Positions 41,329 through 49,322 of a stretch of DNA of 64,000 nucleotides are shown one piece after another. The first letter of the stretch is position 1. Each line of letters opens with the position of its first letter. Source of the stretch: Bacilli bacterium (GTDB lineage: Bacteria; Bacillota_I; Bacilli_A; RF39; UBA660). The stretch is from NCBI GenBank assembly GCA_900768345.1, contig CAAGCO010000020.1, positions 124,001 to 188,000 on the forward strand, given 5' to 3'. The notes beneath the pieces were generated by a model. That model saw only the letters and a list, made by a program, of their open reading frames with translations. It had not been told where the DNA came from and ran no database searches. Both the position numbers and the translations under genes were made by a program.

Positions 41329-41811
41329 ATGAATAACGTAGTAGAAGCTATAATAGAAATTCCTTATAGAAGTAGAAACAAATTCGAAACAAAAGATGGA
41401 AAAATTAAATTAGATAGAGTTTTATATTCAGCAATGGCTTATCCAGCTGAATATGGATTTATTGATAATACACTTGCTAAAGATGGAGATCCACTCGATA
41501 TATTAGTTATCGGCACTGAACCAACTTATCCAGGATGTATTATTCCAGCAAGAGTAGTTGGATGCTTAAAATTAATAGATAATGGTTTTGAAGATTATAA
41601 AATCATATCAGTAGTTGATGTAGATCCTAGATATAATGAAATAAATGAACTTAAAGATTTATCAGAATTTATGCTTGAAGAAATCAAAAACTTTTTTGAA
41701 AATTATAAATCACTACAAAATATAAAAGTAGAAGTAGGAAAGTATTATGATAAAGAAGAAGCATTAAAAGTAATTGAAGACTCTATAAATCGCTATAAAG
41801 AAACTAAATAA
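41329..41811 (+). CDS. ppa: Inorganic pyrophosphatase, family I
   Basis: A 160-residue soluble pyrophosphatase that drives biosynthesis by removing PPi. EIPYRSRNKFE, YPAEYGFI, DGDPLDILVIG and DVDPRYNEI carry the substrate lysine/arginines and metal-binding aspartates of the family. Slightly short of the 170-180 residues usual in bacteria, at the C terminus. The ATG follows AGGATGGTG. Confidence 0.95.
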   Translation: MNNVVEAIIEIPYRSRNKFETKDGKIKLDRVLYSAMAYPAEYGFIDNTLAKDGDPLDILVIGTEPTYPGCIIPARVVGCLKLIDNGFEDYKIISVVDVDPRYNEINELKDLSEFMLEEIKNFFENYKSLQNIKVEVGKYYDKEEALKVIEDSINRYKETK

Positions 41812-41812
41812 G

Positions 41813-41851
41813 TTGCAAAAATACAGAAATCGTGCTATAATATTAGCACTT
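41813..41851 (+). promoter_or_regulatory. Promoter of the sigma factor gene with palindromic -10 region
   Basis: TTGCAA (41813-41818), a 17-base spacer and TATAAT (41836-41841) preceded by TGC. GTGCTA (41832-41837) and TAGCAC (41844-41849) form a palindrome across the -10 box, nearly the same sequence as at 21362-21383. Confidence 0.7.
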
Positions 41852-41874
41852 TTTTATTTGAGGGGTGAAAAAAT

Positions 41875-43095
41875 ATGAAAGGAAAAACTGAAAAAATAGA
41901 AGCGATAACTAAATTTGCAAAGGAACAATTTAAAAAAGGAAATACTACTGTTCAATTGAAGAATTGTAGAGAACTTTCAAAGTTTTTAGTAATTAATAAA
42001 ATTTCGTTAAATGTTGATGATGTTGAAAACGTTGTTATTGATAGTACTGAATTATCTGATATGCTTGCATCTGTAGCAACTATGGAAGATGCATATGATT
42101 TAGTAAATAACAGTACAATTAGTGCTATGTTGACAGCATATTGCATGATGACAGGAGCACAAGTTAAAGAAACAGAAGAAGCACAAACTAAGGAAGAAGT
42201 TATATCATATGATTATGATACAAGTATAACACCAGAAAATGAAAGATTATATTTAAATGATATAAGAGGAACACTATTAACTCAAGAAGAAGAATTGGAA
42301 CTTGGAAGACTTATTTCTGAAGGCAATGAAGAAGCTAAAAATGAATTAGTAGAACATAATTTAAGGTTAGTTGTTTCAAATGCAAAACATTATGCAGGTA
42401 GAGGTGTAGCACTTCTTGATTTAATTCAAGAAGGAAATCTAGGTTTAATAAAAGCTGCTGAAAAATTTGATTATACAAAAGGATATAGATTTAGTACTTA
42501 TGCTACATGGTGGATTCGTCAAGCAATCACAAGATATATTGCAGATCAATCAAGAACTATTAGAGTACCTGTTCATCTACATGAAACAGCGCTTAAAGTT
42601 AAAAGAACTATAGAAAATTATGAAAAAGAGCATGGAGAAACACCATCAGTTGAAATGATTGCAGATATACTAGGAATAACAGAAGAAAAAGTTAAATCAA
42701 GTCAAAGAATACTAGCAGGAAACACAGTATCATTATCACAAACAGTTAGAAATGGTGAAGAAGCAGATGAAAGCGAACTTGGTGACTTCATTGAAGATCC
42801 TGAAACTAAGGGAAAAGACTTTTCAGAAGGTTTATTCTATGAACAATTTAGAAATGCAGTATTTAATAGTGGAGTACTAAGCGAACGTGAAAGAATGGTT
42901 ATAGCATACAGATTTGGTTATGTCGATGGTAAAACATATACACTAGAAGAAGTAGGAAAAAAACTAAATGTAACTCGTGAAAGAATCAGACAAATCGAAG
43001 CTAAAGCATTAAGAAAATTAAGAAGCAATAGACAAATAAAATCATTTAATCCTAATGATGATGCTCCTCATATGAAATTAACTTTTAATAAATAG
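41875..43095 (+). CDS. Sigma-70 family RNA polymerase sigma factor (RpoD-like)
   Basis: A 406-residue factor with complete regions 2, 3 and 4: NLRLVVSNAKHYAGRGVALLDLIQEGNLGL, ATWWIRQAITRYIADQSRTIRVPVHLHET, and TLEEVGKKLNVTRERIRQIEAKALRKLRS. This is primary-sigma-like. Two things differ from a standard SigA: the first 110 residues are a distinct domain in place of region 1.1, and the end lacks the conserved HPSRSKxLxxF tail, reading FNPNDDAPHMKLTFNK. dnaG, the usual neighbour of sigA, is absent. It is probably the housekeeping factor or a close paralogue. Confidence 0.88.
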   Translation: MKGKTEKIEAITKFAKEQFKKGNTTVQLKNCRELSKFLVINKISLNVDDVENVVIDSTELSDMLASVATMEDAYDLVNNSTISAMLTAYCMMTGAQVKETEEAQTKEEVISYDYDTSITPENERLYLNDIRGTLLTQEEELELGRLISEGNEEAKNELVEHNLRLVVSNAKHYAGRGVALLDLIQEGNLGLIKAAEKFDYTKGYRFSTYATWWIRQAITRYIADQSRTIRVPVHLHETALKVKRTIENYEKEHGETPSVEMIADILGITEEKVKSSQRILAGNTVSLSQTVRNGEEADESELGDFIEDPETKGKDFSEGLFYEQFRNAVFNSGVLSERERMVIAYRFGYVDGKTYTLEEVGKKLNVTRERIRQIEAKALRKLRSNRQIKSFNPNDDAPHMKLTFNK

Positions 43096-43102
43096 TAATA
43101 GT

Positions 43103-43133
43103 AAAAGAGTAAAATGATTTTTACTCTTTTCTT
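43103..43133 (+). terminator. Terminator after the sigma factor gene
   Basis: A perfect 12-base stem AAAAGAGTAAAA / TTTTACTCTTTT (43103-43114 and 43119-43130) with a four-base loop. Confidence 0.8.
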
Positions 43134-43144
43134 TTGATATATAA

Positions 43145-43173
43145 TTGTATTTTATTAGTTAATTTGTTAAAAT
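43145..43173 (+). promoter_or_regulatory. Promoter for lepA, predicted leaderless mRNA
   Basis: TTGTAT (43145-43150), a 17-base spacer ending in TGT and TAAAAT (43168-43173). Seven bases separate the -10 from the lepA ATG at 43181. Confidence 0.65.
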
Positions 43174-43180
43174 ATTTCTT

Positions 43181-44965
43181 ATGGAAAGAGATAAAATTAA
43201 AAATTTTTGCATAATAGCTCATATAGATCATGGCAAGAGTACTCTAGCAGATAGAATACTTGATATTTGTCATGCAGTAACAGAAAGAGAAAAGAAAGAT
43301 CAAATACTAGATTCTATGGATCTTGAAAGAGAAAGAGGAATAACTATTAAATTAAATGCAGTAGAACTTAAATATAAAGGTTATACTCTTCATTTAATAG
43401 ATACTCCAGGACACGTAGATTTTAGCTATGAAGTAAGTAGAAGTTTAGCTGCTTGCGAAGGAGCAATATTAGTAGTAGATGCTACTCAAGGAATAGAAGC
43501 TCAAACACTTGCAAATTTATATTTAGCACTTGAAGCAGATTTAAAGATAATACCTGTTATTAATAAAATTGATTTACCAAATGCAAATCCTGAAAAAGTA
43601 AAAGATGAACTTGTTAAAACAATAGGTTTTGATAGAGATGAAATAATTTGCTGTTCAGGTAAAACAGGTGAAGGAGTAGATAAGTTATTAGATGCAGTAA
43701 TAGAAAGAGTACCAAGTCCAAAAAGTGATAGCAATAAACTAAGAGCATTAATATTCGATAGCTACTTTGATCCATATAAAGGAGTAGTAATACTTATTAG
43801 AATAATGGATGGAACCGTTAAAGTTGGAGATAAAATAAGATTTATAAATTCAAATGCTACTTACGAAGTGCTAGAACTAGGAAAACATACACCACATGAA
43901 ATTAAAAAGAATAGTTTAAGTGCAGGAGAAGTTGGATTCTTAAGCGCATCTATTAAAAGTATTACAGAAGTAGAAGTAGGAGATACAATTTGTTTAGATG
44001 GAGAAACTGTTGAAGCACTACCAGGCTACAAACCAATGAAACCTATGGTGTTTTCAGGAATTTATCCAATTGAATCATCAAAATATCCAGATTTAAAAGA
44101 AGCACTATTAAAATTAAAACTAAGTGATGCATCTCTTACATTTGAACCAGAAACTTCAATAGCATTAGGTTTTGGATTTAGATGTGGTTTCCTAGGGCTT
44201 CTTCATATGGAAATTATTCAAGAAAGAATTGAAAGAGAATTCGGAATAGACATAATCGCAACAAGTCCTTCAGTTATCTATGAAGTAATTTTAAATGATG
44301 GAAATAGCGTATCAATAGATTCACCATCTAAAATGCCAGATCCATCAAAAATATCAAAAGTATTAGAACCATTCGTAAAAGCAAACATCTACGTACCAAG
44401 CGAATACGTTGGCCCAATAATGGAACTATGTCAAGATAAAAGAGGAATATATAAAAACATGTCTTACTTAGATGAAACGAGAGTAAACATAACGTATGAA
44501 TTACCTCTATCAGAAATAGTATATGATTTCTTTGATAAATTAAAAAGTTACACTAAAGGTTACGCATCATTTGATTATGAATTTATCGGTAATAGAGAAA
44601 GCAAACTAGTTAAAATGGATATACTTCTAAACGGAGATATAATTGATGCGTTAAGTTTAATAGTTCACAAAGACTTTGCATATAAACGTGGAAAAATAAT
44701 CTGCGAAAACCTAAAAAAAATTATACCAAGACAAATGTTCCAAGTACCAATACAAGCATGTATCGGTTCAAAAGTAATAGCTCGTGAAGATATTTCAGCT
44801 ATGAAAAAGAATGTACTTGCTAAATGTTACGGTGGAGATGTATCAAGAAAGAGAAAACTTTTAGAAAAACAAAAAGAAGGTAAAAAAAGAATGAAACAAG
44901 TAGGTAGTGTATCAATACCTCAAGAAGCATTCTTAACAATACTTAGTACAGACGAAAGAGAATAA
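43181..44965 (+). CDS. lepA: Elongation factor 4 (LepA), translation GTPase
   Basis: A 594-residue translational GTPase that back-translocates or remodels ribosomes. G1 AHIDHGKSTL, G2 RERGIT, G3 DTPGHVDF, G4 NKIDLP, then EF-G-like domains and the LepA C-terminal domain (MKQVGSVSIPQEAFL). Length is typical. There is no Shine-Dalgarno before the ATG, and a promoter ends seven bases upstream, so the message is probably leaderless. Confidence 0.96.
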   Translation: MERDKIKNFCIIAHIDHGKSTLADRILDICHAVTEREKKDQILDSMDLERERGITIKLNAVELKYKGYTLHLIDTPGHVDFSYEVSRSLAACEGAILVVDATQGIEAQTLANLYLALEADLKIIPVINKIDLPNANPEKVKDELVKTIGFDRDEIICCSGKTGEGVDKLLDAVIERVPSPKSDSNKLRALIFDSYFDPYKGVVILIRIMDGTVKVGDKIRFINSNATYEVLELGKHTPHEIKKNSLSAGEVGFLSASIKSITEVEVGDTICLDGETVEALPGYKPMKPMVFSGIYPIESSKYPDLKEALLKLKLSDASLTFEPETSIALGFGFRCGFLGLLHMEIIQERIEREFGIDIIATSPSVIYEVILNDGNSVSIDSPSKMPDPSKISKVLEPFVKANIYVPSEYVGPIMELCQDKRGIYKNMSYLDETRVNITYELPLSEIVYDFFDKLKSYTKGYASFDYEFIGNRESKLVKMDILLNGDIIDALSLIVHKDFAYKRGKIICENLKKIIPRQMFQVPIQACIGSKVIAREDISAMKKNVLAKCYGGDVSRKRKLLEKQKEGKKRMKQVGSVSIPQEAFLTILSTDERE

Positions 44966-45220
44966 TTATTGAAAGAAAGTAAGAGTATCATTGTAAGAAA
45001 CTGATCTATCTTCAGTTTTGATAGGCTTGCTTTCTTTTATTTCGTCAACATCATCCATAATTTTATTCTTACTAAAAATACTCTTTTCTCTTAATAAATA
45101 AGGTTTAACCTCCCTATAAACAGGGATACTCTTTTTAATAACACTAAGAGTTTTATTAGCTCCTCCCATAATACTGGATAGATTTATATTTTTAAAAATT
45201 GAAAAAAAGTTTTGATTCAT
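44966..45220 (-). CDS. YqfQ-like small protein
   Basis: An 84-residue basic protein. FKNINLSSIMGGANKTLSVIKKSIPVYREVKPYL has the layout of the YqfQ/VrrA-like family of Bacillota: a hydrophobic helix, then Ile-Pro, then Val-Lys-Pro. No role is known. AGGTGAT lies before the ATG at 45220. Its stop codon abuts the lepA stop with no base between. Confidence 0.55.
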   Translation of the reverse strand: MNQNFFSIFKNINLSSIMGGANKTLSVIKKSIPVYREVKPYLLREKSIFSKNKIMDDVDEIKESKPIKTEDRSVSYNDTLTFFQ

Positions 45221-45292
45221 ATAATCACCTATTAATATTATATTAATTTAATTAAAAAAAGTTAAAAATGTGTTTTTATTTAAAAAATTATA

Positions 45293-45301
45293 TGTTATAA
45301 T
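45293..45301 (+). promoter_or_regulatory. Extended -10 promoter of the pilC-pilD operon
   Basis: TGT-TATAAT at 45293-45301, 33 bases before the ATG, with a T-rich, weak -35 region. Confidence 0.5.
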
Positions 45302-45334
45302 CAATATATAATAGAGTAAGAAGGAAAGATTAGT

Positions 45335-47137
45335 ATGGCTAAAAAAGATACAATTAAGAAAAATAAAAATACTAAAAAATCTAAAAAGTCATCTTTTAAT
45401 ATATTGACATTACCTAAAAATATTATTAATGAGTTAGCTATTCTTATTAAAAGTATAGGTTTAGGAATATTTGACGTTGTTGATATGATAATATCATTTA
45501 TTGTATCATTTTGTAGTTACCTTATATGGGGTATAAAAAACATAATTGAAGTCATTTGGAACTTTTGTTTTAAAAGTATTTGGGGAGAAATATATGTTCT
45601 TGCTGTCTCAATGTATGAAGGTGCAAGATATACATTATCTATAGCATTTTATGACTTACCATTATTTCTATATAATAAATGTAGTAAATATGTATATGAT
45701 ACTTATAACTACATAAAGAGATACATGGATAAATTAAAAGAAAAACTTGAAAAAGAAAAAAAAGAAGAAACACAAACATTAAGTCAAAAATTAGAAAATT
45801 ACATCAAGGAAAAATATGAAAATCTTTCATTTGTAAGAGCGGCACGTGAAAAAAGAGAAGCAAGTCTTATTATTTTAACAATAAATCCAAATGGAGACGA
45901 TGCTGTTAGAACAGAAGCTAAAAAGACATACAGATACTTAGCAAGAAATAAAGAAGGAAAATTAGTAAAAGGTTATTTCGCAGCCCTTTCAAGATTAGAC
46001 GTTTATTCATATTTAATAGATGAAGGAATGACTGTCTATGAAATAGTGACAAACTGGGCAATTAACTTCTTTCATACAGAATCATCAAGTATTAAAAAGA
46101 AAATGAAAAATAAAGACTTGGTATTCTGGTTAGCACAATTATCAACTTATATAAAAGCAGGTATTCCATTAACAGATGCTGTTAAAGTTTTAGCAGAACA
46201 AGATAAAAGAAAAAAATATAAATCAGTATATGATGCAGTAATATATGAGTTAACAATGGGAGAAACATTCTCAGAAGCATTAAATAAACAAGGTAATGTA
46301 TTCCCTGCGTTATTAATAAACATGATTAAAAGCGCAGAAATGATTGGTAATATAGAAGGAACGTTAGATGAAATGAGCGCTTATTACCAAGAAGTTGAAG
46401 ATACTAAACGTGCTGTTATTAGTGCTCTTGCTTATCCATGTATAGTATTAATATTCGCAATAGCTATAGTTGTATTCATGCTAGTTTATATAGTTCCACA
46501 ATTCGTAGATGTTTATGAATCAATGAATGCAGAATTAAATCCAGTAACAGTAGTTACATTAAATATTTCAGCATTCTTACAAAACGAATACATGAAAATA
46601 ATTGAATCAGTCCTAGCAGTAATTGTAATATATACTTACTTATATAAGAAAGTAAAAGCATTTAGAGCTATGATGCAAACAATATTTATGAAATTACCAA
46701 TTGTAGGTAATCTAATTATATATAAAGAAATTTCACTATTTGCAAGAACATTTGCAACATTAAATAAAAACAATGTACTTCTTACTGATAGTATAGATAT
46801 CTTAGGAAAAATAACATCAAATGAAGTTTATAAAGGAATAATGTATAGAACAATCAATAACCTATTAAAAGGTGAAAAAATGAGTGAAACATTCAAAGAC
46901 AATTGGGCTGTTCCTCAGGTAGCATACTATATGATATTAACTGGAGAATCAACTGGAGAACTTGCTACAATGCTTGATAAAGTTGGAGATTATTATCAAA
47001 AACTACAAAAGAACTCAGTAAATATGATTAAAACATTTATTGAACCAATCATGATAATTTTCTTAGCAGTAATTGTAGGATTTATATTAATAGCAATAGT
47101 TGTTCCAATGTTCGGAATGTACTCAACAATAAGTTAG
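45335..47137 (+). CDS. Type II secretion F / PilC-like assembly protein with long N-terminal extension
   Basis: A 600-residue inner-membrane platform protein of type IV filament machines. The C-terminal 340 residues hold the two GspF domains (LAQLSTYIKAGIPLTDAVKVL and ISLFARTFATLNKNNVLLTDSI) with three membrane helices, ending in IMIIFLAVIVGFILIAIV. Before them lie about 230 extra residues: a Lys-rich start, at least two hydrophobic stretches (about 30-75 and 85-115) and a charged coiled-coil-like region (120-165). PilC/GspF/ComGB are normally near 350-410 residues. It shares an operon with the prepilin peptidase. Confidence 0.88.
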   Translation: MAKKDTIKKNKNTKKSKKSSFNILTLPKNIINELAILIKSIGLGIFDVVDMIISFIVSFCSYLIWGIKNIIEVIWNFCFKSIWGEIYVLAVSMYEGARYTLSIAFYDLPLFLYNKCSKYVYDTYNYIKRYMDKLKEKLEKEKKEETQTLSQKLENYIKEKYENLSFVRAAREKREASLIILTINPNGDDAVRTEAKKTYRYLARNKEGKLVKGYFAALSRLDVYSYLIDEGMTVYEIVTNWAINFFHTESSSIKKKMKNKDLVFWLAQLSTYIKAGIPLTDAVKVLAEQDKRKKYKSVYDAVIYELTMGETFSEALNKQGNVFPALLINMIKSAEMIGNIEGTLDEMSAYYQEVEDTKRAVISALAYPCIVLIFAIAIVVFMLVYIVPQFVDVYESMNAELNPVTVVTLNISAFLQNEYMKIIESVLAVIVIYTYLYKKVKAFRAMMQTIFMKLPIVGNLIIYKEISLFARTFATLNKNNVLLTDSIDILGKITSNEVYKGIMYRTINNLLKGEKMSETFKDNWAVPQVAYYMILTGESTGELATMLDKVGDYYQKLQKNSVNMIKTFIEPIMIIFLAVIVGFILIAIVVPMFGMYSTIS

Positions 47138-47153
47138 AAGAGGGTTAGGTAAA

Positions 47154-47921
47154 ATGAAAATAGAAATAATGATATTTTTAACAGCACTAGGCGCTGTAAT
47201 GGGTAGCTTTTTAGGATGTATGGGATATAGAATTCCAAACAAAATAAAAGCTACTTTCCCTAGTAGTTTTTGTAACGAATGTGGTAAACCATTAAAATGG
47301 TATATGAACATTCCAATACTATCATACATATTCTTAAAAGGAAGATGTGCTTATTGTAAAAAACCAATAAACTTTATTTATCCTTTTGTAGAAATAGTAT
47401 GTGCATTACTATTCTTATGTAATTATATAATGTATGATTTTACATTTGATTTCTGGATAGCAACAATAATAACATGTGCATTAATGGTAACAATAATAAG
47501 TGATTTTCTTTATTACTACATTTCTGATAGAGTACTTATAATATCAGGAATATCAATAATAATTACGTTATGCTGTTATTTAGAAATGAGTGAAGTATTT
47601 AAACATATTATTGCATCAGCATTATTATTTGCAGTTATGTATGGATTAAAACTTTTAGGAAATTATATGTTTAAAAAAGAATCTCTTGGAGATGGAGATA
47701 TAAAATTAATGGCGATTATAGCATTAGCTATAGGAACTATAAATAGCTTCGTTGCATTATTTATAGGATCAGTTGTGGGTTTAATATTCTCATTAATAAT
47801 AAGTAGAAAAAATAAAGATGGAATTATTCCATTTGGACCATTTCTACTAATAGGAGCTCTTATAACATTGTATTTTTCAAATATAATCACTCCACTTATA
47901 ACAAAATATTTAATATTTTAA
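47154..47921 (+). CDS. Prepilin peptidase (A24 family, PilD/ComC-like)
   Basis: A 255-residue polytopic aspartyl protease that cleaves the pilin leader and methylates the new N terminus. Zinc Cys at 40, 43, 65 and 68 (SFCNEC...GRCAYC) mark the bifunctional type. The catalytic aspartates lie in the IISDF loop and in GDGDIKL. About seven membrane helices. AGAGGGTTAGG precedes the ATG. Its likely substrate in this window is the pilin at 638. Confidence 0.92.
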   Translation: MKIEIMIFLTALGAVMGSFLGCMGYRIPNKIKATFPSSFCNECGKPLKWYMNIPILSYIFLKGRCAYCKKPINFIYPFVEIVCALLFLCNYIMYDFTFDFWIATIITCALMVTIISDFLYYYISDRVLIISGISIIITLCCYLEMSEVFKHIIASALLFAVMYGLKLLGNYMFKKESLGDGDIKLMAIIALAIGTINSFVALFIGSVVGLIFSLIISRKNKDGIIPFGPFLLIGALITLYFSNIITPLITKYLIF

Positions 47922-47924
47922 AAT

Positions 47925-47957
47925 AAAAGATATTCATTATTGAATATCTTTTTTTAA
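47925..47957. terminator. Bidirectional terminator
   Basis: A 12-base stem AAAAGATATTCA / TGAATATCTTTT (47925-47936 and 47941-47952) with T and A runs on either side, between convergent genes. Confidence 0.85.
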
Positions 47958-47964
47958 ATTTTTA

Positions 47965-49191
47965 TTAATTATGAACTAATACTTTGGTACCAGAACTTAC
48001 ATTCTCGTATATTGTTTTAGCAGCATCATGAGGCATATTAACGCATCCATGACTTCCACCATTGAAATGAATATCTCCTCCAAATTCACTTCTCCATGCG
48101 GCATCATGAAGACCAATGCCACCATCAAAAGGCATCCAATAATATACATGACTATTATAACCTGGACCTTTTAAGTAAGTATCATATGTTTTATATTTAA
48201 TAGGAAAATATCCAATACGAGTAGGAGTACTATCTTTACCTGTAACACATAGTGTAGTCAAAATTATATCATTATCTTTATATAATTCAACAGTTTGATC
48301 ACTAATATCAACTTCAACAAACATATCAGGTAAAGCCTCTAATTTTGTAGATTCAATATATCCATATTTCATATCTTCAGTTTGTACGAAATCATAAGTG
48401 CCATCAGTACTTAGTCTTAAAACTTTTTGATATTTTTCAATCTTTTCAATTTCAGTTTTATCTTGTTCACTATTATCATATAATGATGAATCTTCCTTTA
48501 AATAAGCAAAATCATTTAAAATTTGATAATTTTCATTAACAGGATTAGGTTCTTCTTCTATAGAAGGATCGGTTATTTCAGTATCAGGAGTCTTAACTTC
48601 TTCTGTAGTATCAGGCTTAGTTACTTCTTCGCTATCTGTAGGTTCATTATCAGGTTCAGGAGTTTCATCTTCATTTTGAATGATTGCAGGATTGTTAGAA
48701 TTATCTACATTCTTATTATGACAAGCACTAAGTCCATAACCAAGACCGACTATAGTAGCAAGTGCTAGAGAGCCAGCTAGAAACTTGGAAAATAATTTGT
48801 GTTTAGGTTTAGTATGTGAAACAACTTCTATTTCTTCTTGCTCTTCACTAGCTTCAGCATTTAAATGATATTTAAAAAGCAAACTAATTTGTAAAGCTAT
48901 AAAAGAATCATGTGCTTCCTTTAATTTTCTGTCATCAGCACTTTTATCTTTTAGTGCTTTTTTTCCGGCTTCAGTAGCATAAATATTATATTTATTAGTA
49001 TAATCAGCTAATTCCTTCTTAAGTTCCCCGTATGTATTATATAAAACTTGTGCTTCATTTGCGACTTTATTAAGTTCAGCAACACTAGCACCTTCTTTTT
49101 GCATTCTATTATATTTTTCACGTAAGTCATTAATCATCGTAACATATTTATTAATTTCACTTTTCATTCTTGAAACTAATTCTTTGTCCAT
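47965..49191 (-). CDS. L,D-transpeptidase (YkuD) with cytoplasmic coiled coil
   Basis: A 408-residue type II membrane protein: a cytoplasmic helical part (about 1-125), a membrane helix (about 137-156), an acidic Pro/Thr/Glu-rich linker (about 170-220), an SH3-like region, then a YkuD domain. Catalytic residues are in GLHDA and HFNGGSHGCVNMP (the Cys is the nucleophile). Such enzymes make 3-3 cross-links or attach proteins to peptidoglycan. The long cytoplasmic coiled coil is unusual and could couple the enzyme to an internal partner. Start after AAGAGGGGGATAAG. Confidence 0.9.
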   Translation of the reverse strand: MDKELVSRMKSEINKYVTMINDLREKYNRMQKEGASVAELNKVANEAQVLYNTYGELKKELADYTNKYNIYATEAGKKALKDKSADDRKLKEAHDSFIALQISLLFKYHLNAEASEEQEEIEVVSHTKPKHKLFSKFLAGSLALATIVGLGYGLSACHNKNVDNSNNPAIIQNEDETPEPDNEPTDSEEVTKPDTTEEVKTPDTEITDPSIEEEPNPVNENYQILNDFAYLKEDSSLYDNSEQDKTEIEKIEKYQKVLRLSTDGTYDFVQTEDMKYGYIESTKLEALPDMFVEVDISDQTVELYKDNDIILTTLCVTGKDSTPTRIGYFPIKYKTYDTYLKGPGYNSHVYYWMPFDGGIGLHDAAWRSEFGGDIHFNGGSHGCVNMPHDAAKTIYENVSSGTKVLVHN

Positions 49192-49322
49192 ATAACTTAT
49201 CCCCCTCTTAAAATTGTATAAATTATATCATTTTTCACAAAATAAGTCAAATTTGACTGCCCACTTAATTGACTAAAAAAACCAAATATTATATAATTTT
49301 AAATAGAGAATAGGTGAGTAAT

